From positions 128,288,795 to 128,352,794 of the forward strand of contig CM035168.1 of NCBI GenBank assembly GCA_020205615.1: a stretch of DNA of 64,000 bases. Direction: 5' to 3'. This stretch comes from Panax quinquefolius. Lineage: Eukaryota; Streptophyta; Magnoliopsida; Apiales; Araliaceae. A model generated the notes under the pieces. It worked only from the letters and a program-made list of their open reading frames with translations. It made no database searches and was not told the origin of the DNA. Shown one piece after another: positions 36,721 through 48,217 of this stretch. The position numbers and the translations under genes are program-made. Each line of letters begins with the position of its first letter. The first letter of the stretch is position 1.

Positions 36721-37144
36721 AAATTTAAGGCTCATCATGATGCTTACCATTTTCTACAGCTATATCTAATTTTACTCCAAAAGAAGTACGCATTGTAGTC
36801 TTTAAAATTTGTTTCATCTAAAATATATCTTCTTTTTGGGATGAAGGGAGCATACATACACGCGCACACTCAATAATCAAATTGATGCAAAAAGAATGGC
36901 AGACCTGAGACCGCACTACTCATAATTATCCAAACATAAAAGTTGACAAGTCATTCATAGAGTAGAAGAGTCTCCAAAAGGCTACCAACAAAGCTTTAAG
37001 AGGGATCAACATCTTATTTGATTTTTGTAAATTGAGATCCAAAAGGCAGAATAGGAAAAAGGAGAACCTTAAACAAAGTTATAAAGAAGAAGCTGTTCCT
37101 ATAGCTGTTGAGAAGTTATAAGTTGCAAAAGTTACAGCAAGCCA
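36721..37144. other. Short intergenic / 3' flank of the minus-strand gene
   Basis: No separate gene seen. It probably includes the 3' untranslated region of the gene ending at 37145. A fragment near 36832-36852 (TTTTTGGGATGAAGGGAGCA) looks like a MITE end. Confidence 0.4.
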
Positions 37145-40100
37145 TCAAGTAGCCCTCTTAGGAGGAGACATATTACTAATAATAGAAGTTGTTGTGCTGA
37201 TCGACAATGTCTGGACCAGCAACCCTGATAGATTGAAGTCATAGGCATTAAAAAGACATACAAAAATATATGATATATGTATCACAAGTAATTGATTGTT
37301 GGAATAAAGCTTGGAGCTCACCGACTAGAAGACCAGCAGCCCAGAAGAGTTCAGATTTCTTAGTTTCCCAGCCACTCAAATCCTGGATAACCTATTGAAT
37401 ATTTAGATTCAACAACTATCAAAACCATTAAAAAAGGTGAAGTTGGTTCATTTCTCAATCCATAATATCATATGTTTAATGGTAATACAATTATTTATAA
37501 GAAATAGCACCAATGAACAGGATGGCATACAACAAGAGGGCAAACTCACTTTTCCCAATCAGAGAAGAATAGCATAACAGGATTTATATATATGTTTGGG
37601 AGGTTGGCGAGAAGAAAAAAGAACATAAAGTTTACTTGCTCTTGGATCAGATGTTTGGGAATTTTATGAAGAGAAGAGAAAATACTTTGAATAGAAAAGT
37701 ACTTTGTAATGTATAGGCTAAAAGATACTAATGGTTTTCTAGATTTTTGAGATTCAAGAGTGTACTAATGGTTTGGGAAAAGGTGCAAAAAAGCCCTTGT
37801 AATTATACCCGAAGTCCCACTTAGCACGTGAACTTTTTTTTTCTTCCAAAAATACCCCTAACGTTATAAATTTCAGCTCAACTCCACCCCTCCCGTTAAC
37901 AAACCTGCCACCTAAATAAACGAGTAACACATGGCAACTTTGCCTCTCTAATGTGGCTGACACGTGGCAAGATTTGCTGACGTATAAAAAAATTCATTGA
38001 CACATAATTAAAACACTAATAATTATTCAAATTGTTACTTAATTATGATCTTTAGTTCTCAATGAAACTCTAGATCTTGCCCAGATCTAAAAAAGGCGAG
38101 GTGTGGTGGTGAAGAAAGCGTGCAATGAAAGCGGCGGTAGATAAAGGATCGAGATGATGGCGTGTATAGAAAAGAAATTGAAGAAATTTAATATCTTATC
38201 GGTCAAATTTGTCCAAATCCGTGCTTCTTTTTTCCTTTTGTTCTGACATTTCTTTAATCTGGTGATTCATGGGAATGGTATGGAGGTTAATGATGTGATG
38301 GGGATGTGATGGGGACTCTAAGTCAAGGACAAAGAAGAGATTTTTTATATTTATTATTTGGAATTTTATTATGTTTAATATAAAAATCGTTGATGTGATT
38401 TATGTATTTTATTTATTAGTGGGGATTTAGGGATATTAATTAGTAATTAGGAATTTTAATGATTAGAAAGGGTACCTTAGTTTTTAGTACTTTTATTATT
38501 CTCCAAGTAACATTAGCGTTTTAAGTTTCATTAAATAGTGATGTAATCCCCACAAGTTTTTAGACTCTGATTATTAATATTGAAATTGATTATTTCATTC
38601 ATACCGTAGAGGTATCCTCTTGTAAAAGTATTTTATTTATCTCGGTGTTGATCACGTGGAGTGGATACACTTGAGAGATCCTAGCGGTCTAAACGTGGAG
38701 TTTAGATCCTAGTTTATTTTTCGTTAATTCTTCATCCCGGATCATCTACATCATTTTTGGTATCAAAGGTTAAGATTTCTCCATTAATTTTTCAGTTTTT
38801 AGGAGATCTTGGTTTTCAAAAAAAAGAAAAAAACATTGAAAAATTACATTGATTGTTGGAATTACTTGTTCATCACGGAATTCTTGTTCATCGCACTAGT
38901 TTGAAAAAAAAAAGGAGGAGAAAGAAGAAGAAATTTGCTTGATAATTGTGGTAATAAGAAAACATGGTAACCCTAATCTTATAAATATTTTTCCAAAATT
39001 GCAGTTTAAACCCATGATTTTCTTACCTTTTCAATTTTAGCCCTATAGTTTATAAACTTTTCACTTATACCCTTTCATCCTTTCTAAATCAGCTTCTACA
39101 CTTTTTTGAATTCATACCTTAGCCCTTATTCTTTATTTTCCTTTCAGTTAGGCTTATAACTTATCAAAAAAACACCCAATGTCTCAAGCCACTAGATAAT
39201 TGATTATCGATGCAAAAGAGTAAATTAGGTTTCTTGGCGATGAAAGTGATTGAATATACTACCTTATTAATGCATGTGGTCATAGATATTTGAAACACAA
39301 GCAAGAAGAGCTTAGATGTGATATGGTTGAAGCACAAAATTACCTTGAAAAATTGAAACGTTGATATCAAGATGAAAATAGGAAAGTTGATGCAAGTAAA
39401 CGTCAACAAGCTAAAGCAAGGAAACATCAACAAGTTGAAGCAAGAGAGGCCACACAAAAGAGTGATTTCTAAATGTTCTTATATAAAGATGACATATCTT
39501 AATTAAAAGATAGACATATCTTCTATAAAGAAGACCTTATTGATTTGCGGCACATCTTCAAGCAGGCAGGAGAAAGAAAAAGAGGATGTTCTAAATTTTG
39601 GGACTCTGAAGTTTGTATGAGGAACAAATAGAGGAAACATTTAACGTTGCTTTGGGTTGTTAGATTCTGAGGAAAGGACGATTCGAGAAGTTGATCGAAT
39701 CAAGTTGACATTGTTGACTTCGTTGTTCGAGCTTATTTTCAACGCCTTTGAATACTGAAAGTGATGCTCTCGCTTTCCAAAAAATTTTTGAGCCTTACCT
39801 TATGATGATGTTGTCAAAGGTGTTCCAAAATGTTCTTAGTTCTTGAGAGGAATTCATTGCTTATTCTTTCATATTATAGAACTCGAGGTCAAATTTTCTC
39901 CGATAAGAAGATAATGATGGGGACTCTAAGTCGATGACAAGGAAGAGATTTTTATATTTATTATTTGGAGTTTTATTATGTTTAATATAAAAAATCGTTG
40001 ATGTGATTTATGTATTTTATTTATTAGTGTAGATTTAGGGATATTAATTAGTAATTAGGAATTTTAATGTTTAGTAAAGTACCTTAGTCTTTTAGTACTT

Positions 40101-43100
40101 TTATCTCCAAGTAACATTAGGGTTTTAAGTCTCTTTAAATAGTGATGTAATCCCCACAAGTCTTTTAGACTACAGATTATTGATATTGAAATAGATTATT
40201 TCATTCATCCCATAAAGGATTCTTACCGTAGAGGTATTTTATCTATCTTGGTGTTGATACGTGGAATGGATACACTTGAGAGATCTAGCGGTTTAAGCGT
40301 GGAGTTTAGATCCTAGTTTATTTTTCGTTAATTCTTCATCCCGGATCATCTACATCATGATGGGTTTTTTATTGGTCGGATATCCGATTTGTGTATGGGT
40401 TTCATGAGATGATGGTGATTGGGATGTAACTTGCGTGATGAAGGTGGCGAAGTAGTCGGAGGAGGGAGATTTTTGGGTTTGATCTGAGATCAAATATAGT
40501 GATGGAATGAATTTTGGGTTTGATTTTTTTGTTTGTGTTTCACGTTTTGACTTTTTGTCCTTCACCGTGAGCGATTACGAGGAAAGGTTTAGAGAGAAAA
40601 TGGATCTGAACAAATAGAGTTCTCCATGCTCCTCACTTTCCCTCTCCCTCTCAATTGGTCGTCTATTAAAGCGAGCATTTGTAGATTAGAAGATTGTGTT
40701 AGTACTCCATACAAGTGGGTGAAGTTAGTACTCCATTAATTAGCAGATTGTGTTGTTGAATCCATCCGTTAGAGGAGAATATTTGTAGCAAGCAAATGGA
40801 TCTGCGTTTAGCAGATTGTGCTGTTGATACTTGAATCGACAATGGATTTAGAGAGAGAAAATGGATCTAAATTTAGCGAGAGAAAGCTTTAGAGAGAGAA
40901 AATGGATCTGAGTAAGAACTCGTATGATTCCACCCACAATTTGATTGCAGTCCACAAATTCATGAGTGGATCAAATAACTAAACATTTGTGTTCTTCATG
41001 GATTTCATATGCTTGATAAAATCAAAGTTCAATGGCATCAAATAAAATTAAGTTGTTTAATTTGTTTTAATTAGAGCTAAATTTCTCTTTTCATGCCTTG
41101 TCACTAAAATTTGTCCAGCCCGTCAGCACCGTTTGTCTAGGTGACAGCCGATGGGACTAATTAACAGGAGGGACAGAGTTGAGCTGAAACTTATAACGTC
41201 AGGGGTACTATTGGAAAAAAAGTTCATGTGCTAAGTGGGACTTGGGTAAAACCACAAGGGACCTTTATATATATGTTTGGGAGGTTGGAGAGAAGAAAAG
41301 AGAACAAAAAGTTTACTTGCTCTCGGATCAGATGTTTGGGAATTTTATGAAGAGAAGTAAAAGTACTTTGAATAGAAAAGTACTTTATAATGTATAGGCT
41401 AAAAGATACTAATGGTTTTCTAGATTTTTGAGATTCACAAGTGTACTAAAAGGGCAACAATTTTGGAGCTACTCGGACTGGGAAAGCAGAAACTCTTCAA
41501 GTAAATATTTTAAGCAAGCAAGGATCAGTGCTAGTTAATTGAGCACATATAGGTTCATGCAAACATTAGTTCCATTTATATGGCACTTCAACTTTAGGTT
41601 CATCTCTACACGCTATGGCAGAACTCAGAAGTTCAAGTAACTTGAGAGGCTTACGGATATCCTTTACATTCACACTCCTATAGTAAATCTTCTGGAATCT
41701 AAAGAAAAGTACTATGAAATTAACTGTTATAGCACTAGATATTAATTACGCCAGTGACTCTTTTCAAGGACTCAATTTAAAATCACAATGCACAGTTAAA
41801 GACTTGGAAAAAAATTAGAGACAACAGGATGTCAAGAACAGGAGTCACCTATACCAGGAGTAGAAATTAAAATTCTAAACTGGGGAATGAATGAAAGTTC
41901 TTACCTTTAGTGATAGATTACTCTTAAGGACACAAACAATTGAGAGCAGCATTCCTATAGATGATGAAACCATGTAGAATTTCAACAAGTTTACTCGGCT
42001 GCGCTTTAGGTCCTTTAACAATTAACACAACAACACCAAAAGAATAATTATAACAAATCCACAAGCATAAAGGGAACTTAAGAGAGTAAAGCTTCAGCAA
42101 TTACCTAGCTCTCCAGTTAGTAGAGAAATAAAATAAATAGAGATGGATGAAACAGCTAGTACTACATCTAGACTCTCCTCCTTTGATATAGAATAGAATA
42201 AGTTCAGTGCTTCTAACAATTGAATGACAGCCTAGAGGAAATTATGTAAAACATAATTATGAATGGAAAAATATATAAATAAACAAGGTATTGCTAACAT
42301 CAGAGAAAAGATATTATCTATAAGAAGAAATAAGAAATCAAGTGCATCCCTCTTCAGTCTAAATATGTAGTCAATGACTCAGAATTCCACTTCTGTTCTT
42401 TTAGATATTTTTGGATATCTGAACTCAGATATCACAAGATTAACACTAGAAGCAGTAAAGGGCTGTTTGATAAGACCTTAACAGGTATGAGTGGCCTCAT
42501 ATCTGATTCGGTCAGCCATTAAGACTGTTTGTGTGGATAAATATAAATCTGAATATGGCTGAAACAATCTGACCGAATAAGGCTGATTTATCTGGCTGAT
42601 TCGGTCAGTAGTTTGGCTGAATAACATTTTACTTGCTTGCCCCCCTCCCAATAAAGATATTCAGATAAAATTCATCATCAATTGCCATTGGAAACTCCGA
42701 AGAACCCACAAAATGGTCACCAGAATCCTCCCCAATTACTCCATTTACAGCACTTTCATCATCTGGGTTAGGTAAAACTGACTTCTCCGACGCCATTTCA
42801 AAATCCTCCTCACCACTCATAAAACCCCCATCATCACTACTATAACCACCACTGGTAGTAAATATGAATTGAAATTCAAATAAGAAGTTTCGATAGAAGC
42901 AGAACCTGGTAATGGGTTTGACAACGGCGATGAATTTGCTTGCTTTGACTCCGCTGATTTAAATTGCTTGACTCCATTGATTTGGATTTTTTATTTTCTG
43001 GGTTTGTTGATTGAGTTTGTGATATGAACTTTAAGGAACAGGGAGAAAGAGCATGAGAGCATGTTGAAAGGGTTGTACAGTGGAGGAATGAAAGAAGTGG

Positions 43101-44231
43101 AAAAGATCATGGTTTATGTTTTATGGACTAGATTGAATTTATTTTCATGTCCAATATTTTATTTTATCCATCTTTTTGTTCAATGTTCTCAGCAAGTGGG
43201 TTGCTTTATTTATTGGGTGTCATCTCTATATGCCGACATAAAATTGTATTCTTTTTCTTTTTTTTTAATTTATTAAGTATGAAGTACAATTGAGTTCTTT
43301 TGTATAGTGAAACCCATTGTAATTAGTTCTGAGGATAAAATAGTAAAAATCTATTATTCGGATGTTTTGAGACATATTAATTATCAAACAATTTTTTTTC
43401 ATTTAGATTGATTCATTCAGATTTTATCAAACACCCCTAAGTCTTACCTGTTCCAGATCTCGATAAATCATACTCCACACCTATATTGATCTAAAATCCA
43501 GGCCATTAACTAAATTTAAGTTTTAAACCGAACTTAAAAGTTTAAGCAAAAATGGTGGGATTTCATGGGATTTCGAATTTTAAACATTGGAAATTACATA
43601 TCAACACAATAACATTCTTATCAACAACATTTTGGAACTCAGTTACTTAAACCTGATTGCATATTTGTTTGTATTCCATTCCCTTTCTAGACTAACACAA
43701 TAAGAAAATTTTCTAGATTCTAATTTCATTCTCTTCCAGACAAAAGGGGAAAAGACTTCATTTAAGAAACAACCTTCCAAATCCAAATTCAAAATAAAAA
43801 ATTAAATCCAATTCACATAAACTTGGTTTCATAATAAGAATATAAAAAATCAGAACCTTTACGATTCCAATGTATTAAGGTATTAACATTATAGGTAATA
43901 TAAAACCACAGTATTCACTTGCATAATTATAATTCGAAAGAGGGCATTATCATGTATGAATCATGAGTGGAGTACCTGCGCTATAATTAGGATAGAGACG
44001 AGATTTCCCATTAGCTACTTTCGTGTATCCTAAACAACCAAATCCAATCGATAGTGATTTGACTACAAACTTATCAAAACCCTAATTGCAAATAAAAAAA
44101 TAATAATAACTGTGTCTAATTGAAGGTGAAAGAGAAAAGAAGATCAAAGAAAGCATACTGGAATCAACGACCATGCGGTAGGAGAAATCGGAGCCGTCCG
44201 TTCCGGAAGGCCTTCCAGATTTCCTCTGCAT
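37145..44231 (-). CDS. Jagunal-like multi-pass membrane protein, six exons
   Basis: Minus-strand coding exons bounded by GT/AG: 44231-44159, 44029-43976, 42231-42105, 42012-41905, 37391-37322 and 37224-37145 (stop TGA). The product starts MQRKSGRPSGTDGSDFSYRM, continues with SRYTKVANGKSRLY, then hydrophobic segments (AVSSISIYFISLLTGEL; YMVSSSIGMLLSIVCVL; ELFWAAGLLVGLLVQTL) and ends NMSPPKRAT. The GTDGSDF start is shared with animal Jagunal (JAGN1) ER proteins; the plant relatives are poorly studied. An ER membrane role is inferred only from that. The last three junctions are in phase. Exon 2 and exon 4 each seem to carry one extra base (the frame shifts within CTATCCTAAT and at CCTAAAGCGC), so as written the frame breaks. 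Intron 4 (4.5 kb) is swollen by transposons, and intron 2 holds a PIF/Harbinger-like element. Confidence 0.6.
37583..37768. repeat. 186-bp direct repeat, copy 1
   Basis: From TTTATATATATGTTTGGGAG to GTGTACTAA; matched by 41264-41449 with only scattered differences. The pair brackets the TIR element in intron 4 of the Jagunal-like gene. Confidence 0.85.
37779..41263. mobile_element. Long-TIR DNA transposon in intron 4, with LTR element nested inside
   Basis: The ends are inverted repeats of about 130-140 bp. Left: CCCTTGTAATTATACCCGAA…GTCCCACTTAGCACGTGAAC…; right, reverse complement: CCCTTGTGGTTTTACCCAAG…TCCCACTTAGCACATGAAC…. Long TIRs and about 1.4 kb of non-LTR interior suggest a Mutator-like or similar non-autonomous element. 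I saw no transposase. GTTTGGGA occurs just outside both ends but is also part of the flanking 186-bp repeat, so it is not a secure target duplication. The interior includes a GC-richer stretch (40350-40565) with no recognised product. Confidence 0.7.
38307..40357 (+). mobile_element. Small non-autonomous LTR retrotransposon
   Basis: LTRs at 38307-38753 and 39915-40357 (about 445 bp each) begin TGATGGGGACTCTAAG and end CCGGATCATCTACATCA. A primer-binding site TGGTATCAAAGG starts near 38758, one base from the usual initiator-methionine site. A purine-rich GATAAGAAGATAA precedes the 3' LTR. The flanks are GGATG and TGATG, a 5-bp duplication with one mismatch. The internal region is only about 1.16 kb. 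It has a short lysine/glutamine-rich stretch (39330-39460) but no pol, so it depended on a partner element. Confidence 0.85.
41264..41449. repeat. 186-bp direct repeat, copy 2
   Basis: Second copy of the repeat at 37583-37768; it starts immediately after the right TIR of the DNA transposon. Confidence 0.85.
42459..43437. mobile_element. PIF/Harbinger-like non-autonomous element in intron 2
   Basis: Left end AGGGCTGTTTGATAA and right end (reverse complement) GGGGTGTTTGATAA form short TIRs. TAA flanks both ends (42456-42458, 43438-43440), the 3-bp TWA duplication of PIF/Harbinger elements. Repeated GGTCAG/GGCTGA motifs lie near the left end. At 979 bp it has no transposase, but carries a coding-like stretch on the minus strand. 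Confidence 0.7.
42629..42977 (-). pseudogene. Possible captured gene fragment (acidic, TOC159 A-domain-like?)
   Basis: From an ATG at 42977 (minus) the reading gives MESSNLNQRS; a neighbouring frame gives GVKASKFIAVVKPITRF. Further on comes GGYSSDDGGFMSGEEDFEMA followed by SEKSVLPNPDDESAVNGVIG. This acidic, SGEEDFE-type text recalls the N-terminal acidic domain of TOC159-class chloroplast import receptors, but I cannot confirm that. It lies wholly inside the PIF/Harbinger-like element, consistent with gene-fragment capture. Confidence 0.3.
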
Positions 44232-47200
44232 TCTCTCCTCTCTTCTCTCCTTTTTCTTCTCTTTCTCTATGTCTGAGGTTTGGACTCTGATGGTTACTAT
44301 AAATCCATAAAATTAAAATCTAAAAGATACTTGATTTGTAAGCATTAATTATAAAATATAAGTCATATAATCCATCATTTAATTTTATTAATAATTGAAT
44401 TATTAATTTTTTTAATTTCATTGAACAGGTCAGAAATTATTGATTTGATTTGGATGTCTTGGTAGGCATAACTCTACTGATGTGTATAAAAATAATTTTT
44501 TATTTTATTATTAAATATTTTAATATATTTAAGGATAAAATTGTCACACAACAATCTTTAACGCATTCAGACTAATAAAAAAACATCAACAACATCAAAA
44601 CATAAGAAGATCAAAGAGCAAGCATTCTTTGTCTCATTCTTTGTCTCTTTCGAGATCTTGATTTGTTCTCGTCGGAACCTCGGTTTGGGGTTACGGATCT
44701 TGTTGGTTGATGGTGTTTGAGGTTTGGAAGATGGATTTGTTCGGATCTGGTTGTGATGTTAGTCTTATTCATCTCTTTCCAAATCCTATTCGTTCTCGTC
44801 GGAACTTGGGTTATGAGTCATTGTTTCTGGTGGTTTGGGACTGTGTTTGTTAGTTCGAACTGGATTTCATGTTCTATTATAGCTTTATTCTGTCATAAAC
44901 TGGATTTGGGTTGCTTGCAAGATTTGGGGCTTGAAGATGGTGAGGAAGAAACAAAAGGTACAAAAGGTTGTTGAGCTTTTTTGAACAAAAGGCCTACAGA
45001 GATTATGATGATAAGAGGGTGGTTGAGAAATGTGGAGGTTGGATCTGATAGAGGAGGTGTACCAAAAGATCAAGTTTGCTTCTATGGAACGGTGACGATC
45101 ATTGGTGAACACCTAGATGATTTGGATCTTTTCTTCGGATTATGTGCCGCGCGGGTCTGAAAATGATCGACCGGGGTATTCGCCAATGATAAAGCTGAAA
45201 CTCCTACTCCGCCTCCACCACCTCGCGGCGGTGGTTGTGGTTCTGCTGCTATATTTTTTTGTCTCTAGACGAAAAAAATGAAACGGGTTGAGTTTTGACA
45301 GGGTAAAAAGGGGTTGATATGATGGGTATAATTTGATTGGGATTTGGACCAACCCATGTCCAAATTAAAGTTGGTTTTGGGTTTTGTTGTGAGCGTGAAG
45401 AAATGGGCGAGTCGAAATAATTGGCTAAAGGGGGTAAAGATGTTGGGAAAGATTGTGATATAGATAAGGGGTTTAAAAATGGGGTGGTTGCCGAAGGTGG
45501 TGGGGAAAGATGAATCAGCGCGTGAATCGTACTCGTCATCACCGCCACTGGATGACTGTAACTCCACTGTTTTCCAGAATCCATGTGCAAGACATCTACT
45601 CTTTGGGGCCGAAGTAAAAAAGCGGATAAAATTGAATATTTGAAATTGAACCAAAATTTTTAACCGAATTTTTTTTGTTATTGATTATTTTTTATATTTC
45701 GATTTATACCGTTTTATTATATAGGTTCAGGTTTGATTTTGAATTTATCCTATTACATTGGTTAACCAAATAGCAGAACCGAGGCCCTCAAAGGTTAAAA
45801 AGTAATCTCTCACTCTTGAATACTCTGCTATGATCTCTCACGACTCATCATATTTATCTCCCAATATTCTCTCACTCTAATCTGAGTATCGGCTCTCAAA
45901 TTTCCTTCTACTCTCGTCTCTTTGAAGTGCGATCTACTTGAAACCCAAAATCTCAGTCCCAAAATATTTAATTCTTAGTTTCTGATGAGTGATCTCTCAT
46001 ATCTCACTTTGTGCCTTAGGCCCCTGTGGGCCCAAGTGCAAATTAGGGTTCAATTGACCTAATTGAATTAAATCATGAAATTAAGGTTAAGTATTATGAT
46101 TAAATGGAAGGCCGAATAGAAATAAAAAGCGAATCTGAGAGAGAATCTTTTCCCGTGTCCGAGTGAAGCACGTGGGTGTATTTCATTTTGAGGAATTGAT
46201 TGAGGATTGGATTAGTGGGTTGAAGGCGAGCAGGACGATCTGGGCATTACTTTGATGTTAAGGGTAAATTTGGAATTTCTCAGGGACATTGCATATCCAT
46301 CACAGACCACTCTCAAAAAAAATACTATAAATATCTCTTCCACTCCATTAGGAAGGGACTTTTACGGGGTGAAGACTTGGACTCTTGGAAGATCAAGGAC
46401 CCACCTTTTGGTGACTTTAAAGGCTCGAATTCCACTACAAAAGCAAACGAGGGGTTTGGACATTCTCTCGACTTGAAGGACTTCAGAAGGCTCTTGGAAT
46501 CCTTATTCTGCTACTTGCGGTTCCGGATTCTGGGAGTTCACGCGCGTCGTTAGATGTAATCGCGCAATCGTTCTCCCTGTGATCAATCAATCGATTCCGT
46601 ACTTTTCGTGGATTTCCTCTCTCTCCTCATTGACAAGAAACCTAACCCTACCATGGTGCGATTTCCTTGCCAGCATTTATTTGGCGACTCTCTTTGGGGG
46701 GTGTAGAATTCGTGAAGGTATACCCGCGCTTTCGAAGTGGAAGAACTACAGGAAGAGTTGCTTCACACGATAATGACATTACCTCGCGGATCCGGTTCAA
46801 AAGCAAGCCCCTCGAAGCTTTCAAGCGCGACCACCTAGATTTGATGACCACTTATTGAAAAGGCGGCGGAAGGAAGATTCAGCGTCACCACATATGGCGA
46901 TGACATGACAAACCAACCCACGAAGAAAGCAGGCGAGGATCACGGTGGAGACCGAAGCGAATGATGTCTGTTGGAATGCTTTCAGCATTGAAGGAAGCCA
47001 CGAGAAGGCAAGAATGATGATGGCCATGATCTTTGAAATCACGAGGAGGAAGTGAGAGAGATGGGAATTTCGCTTGGCGATTGATCTGATTTCCACTTTG
47101 AGCCCGTATTCGGAAGTTTGCAGAGAACAGTAGGTGTGGAAAGCAATAATAATAATGCATAACAACAGAAGAACCATTGTACCTCCATTAGCGGAAATCG

Positions 47201-47493
47201 ATTGGTTCGATAATCAACTTGGAAGCCGAAACGGTGGTAGCGTGCGCGACTTCTAGGATGGAAGCAAAGCCTGACCTCGGTGAACATCATCTCATTCTAT
47301 TCCATCATTTTCACGGTGCGAATGCCAACCATTCAACCGATATCCGGTGAATGGGCAATTGACTTCCACGATGCATTTTGTTCATGATCTGAAGTGTCCA
47401 TTGACGATTTCTACCCTTTTACCACGATCGGCGGTATATCCTGACACCCGGAGAGTTCACCTTCTGAGCGCGTATGTAGCGAAGGATGATATG
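44232..47493. other. Unassigned interval, possible retroelement remains
   Basis: 44560-45650 has several open frames on both strands with no recognisable family. 45800-46860 includes a TATA-like ACTATAAATATC near 46323, a transcribed-leader-like segment, and TTTGGCGACTCTCTTTGGGG near 46678, which resembles sequence following LTRs in some gypsy elements. No second LTR or pol domain is visible, so this remains a suggestion. 46860-47493 contains overlapping minus-strand open frames without a known signature. Confidence 0.3.
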
Positions 47494-47593
47494 NNNNNNN
47501 NNNNNNNNNNNNNNNNNNNNNNNNNNNNNNNNNNNNNNNNNNNNNNNNNNNNNNNNNNNNNNNNNNNNNNNNNNNNNNNNNNNNNNNNNNNNN
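47494..47593. other. Assembly gap (100 N)
   Basis: Exactly 100 unknown bases, the usual placeholder for a gap of unknown size. Distances across it, and the linkage of the two sides, are not reliable. The missing first exon of the SPIRAL1-like gene may lie here. Confidence 0.98.
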
Positions 47594-48217
47594 TTGATGA
47601 ATGCAAAACAAGGTTCCTAAACATGTTTGAGGTCAATAATAGACTGGAGTGTCAACCATCTCAAGAATTAGTCCCCACTCCCAACTTTATATTGTTTTGC
47701 ATTGACTTTGTCATGAAATAAAGGTCTATTCTTCTAATAAATTTGATTGATAGATGCCTTTAGTCTCTCACTTTTTCTTTTTCTTACATGATATGTAATT
47801 GACCTAGAATGAGGAGTTTCGCAAGCATTTGCAATCTTGATACTTTACACTCCCCTGTTGTTTCGCTTGCTTTTATTCCCTACTTTTTGCTTTTTACTCC
47901 TTTTTATATAATAATTTGCCACTTTAATACAAATTTAACTGTGAAATTTTAAATTTTGGTTCTTCAGCTCTTGATTACTTCATATTTCTATTAAAAAAAA
48001 CTCTAATATGATAAAGAATAATTATTCTTAGATTCATGTTTTACTAATATATGTTGCATGCATTTTGAAATGTTGCAGATAATTACTAACTAATTTTTTT
48101 GGTGACATTCATTTGTGCTTCATATGATTTAATGAATACAATAGTTTAAATTCCATAGTTGTTGGAAATGTGAGCAGATTTGGAGCTTCTAATAAATATT
48201 TAAATCAGTAATCATAG

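Noticed and set aside
44717..45654. Several overlapping open frames on both strands as a possible gene
   Set aside because: No frame shows a recognisable domain, consistent splice sites or conserved wording.
47347..47721. Open frame spanning the N run
   Set aside because: Translation through unknown bases; no evidence of coding on either side.
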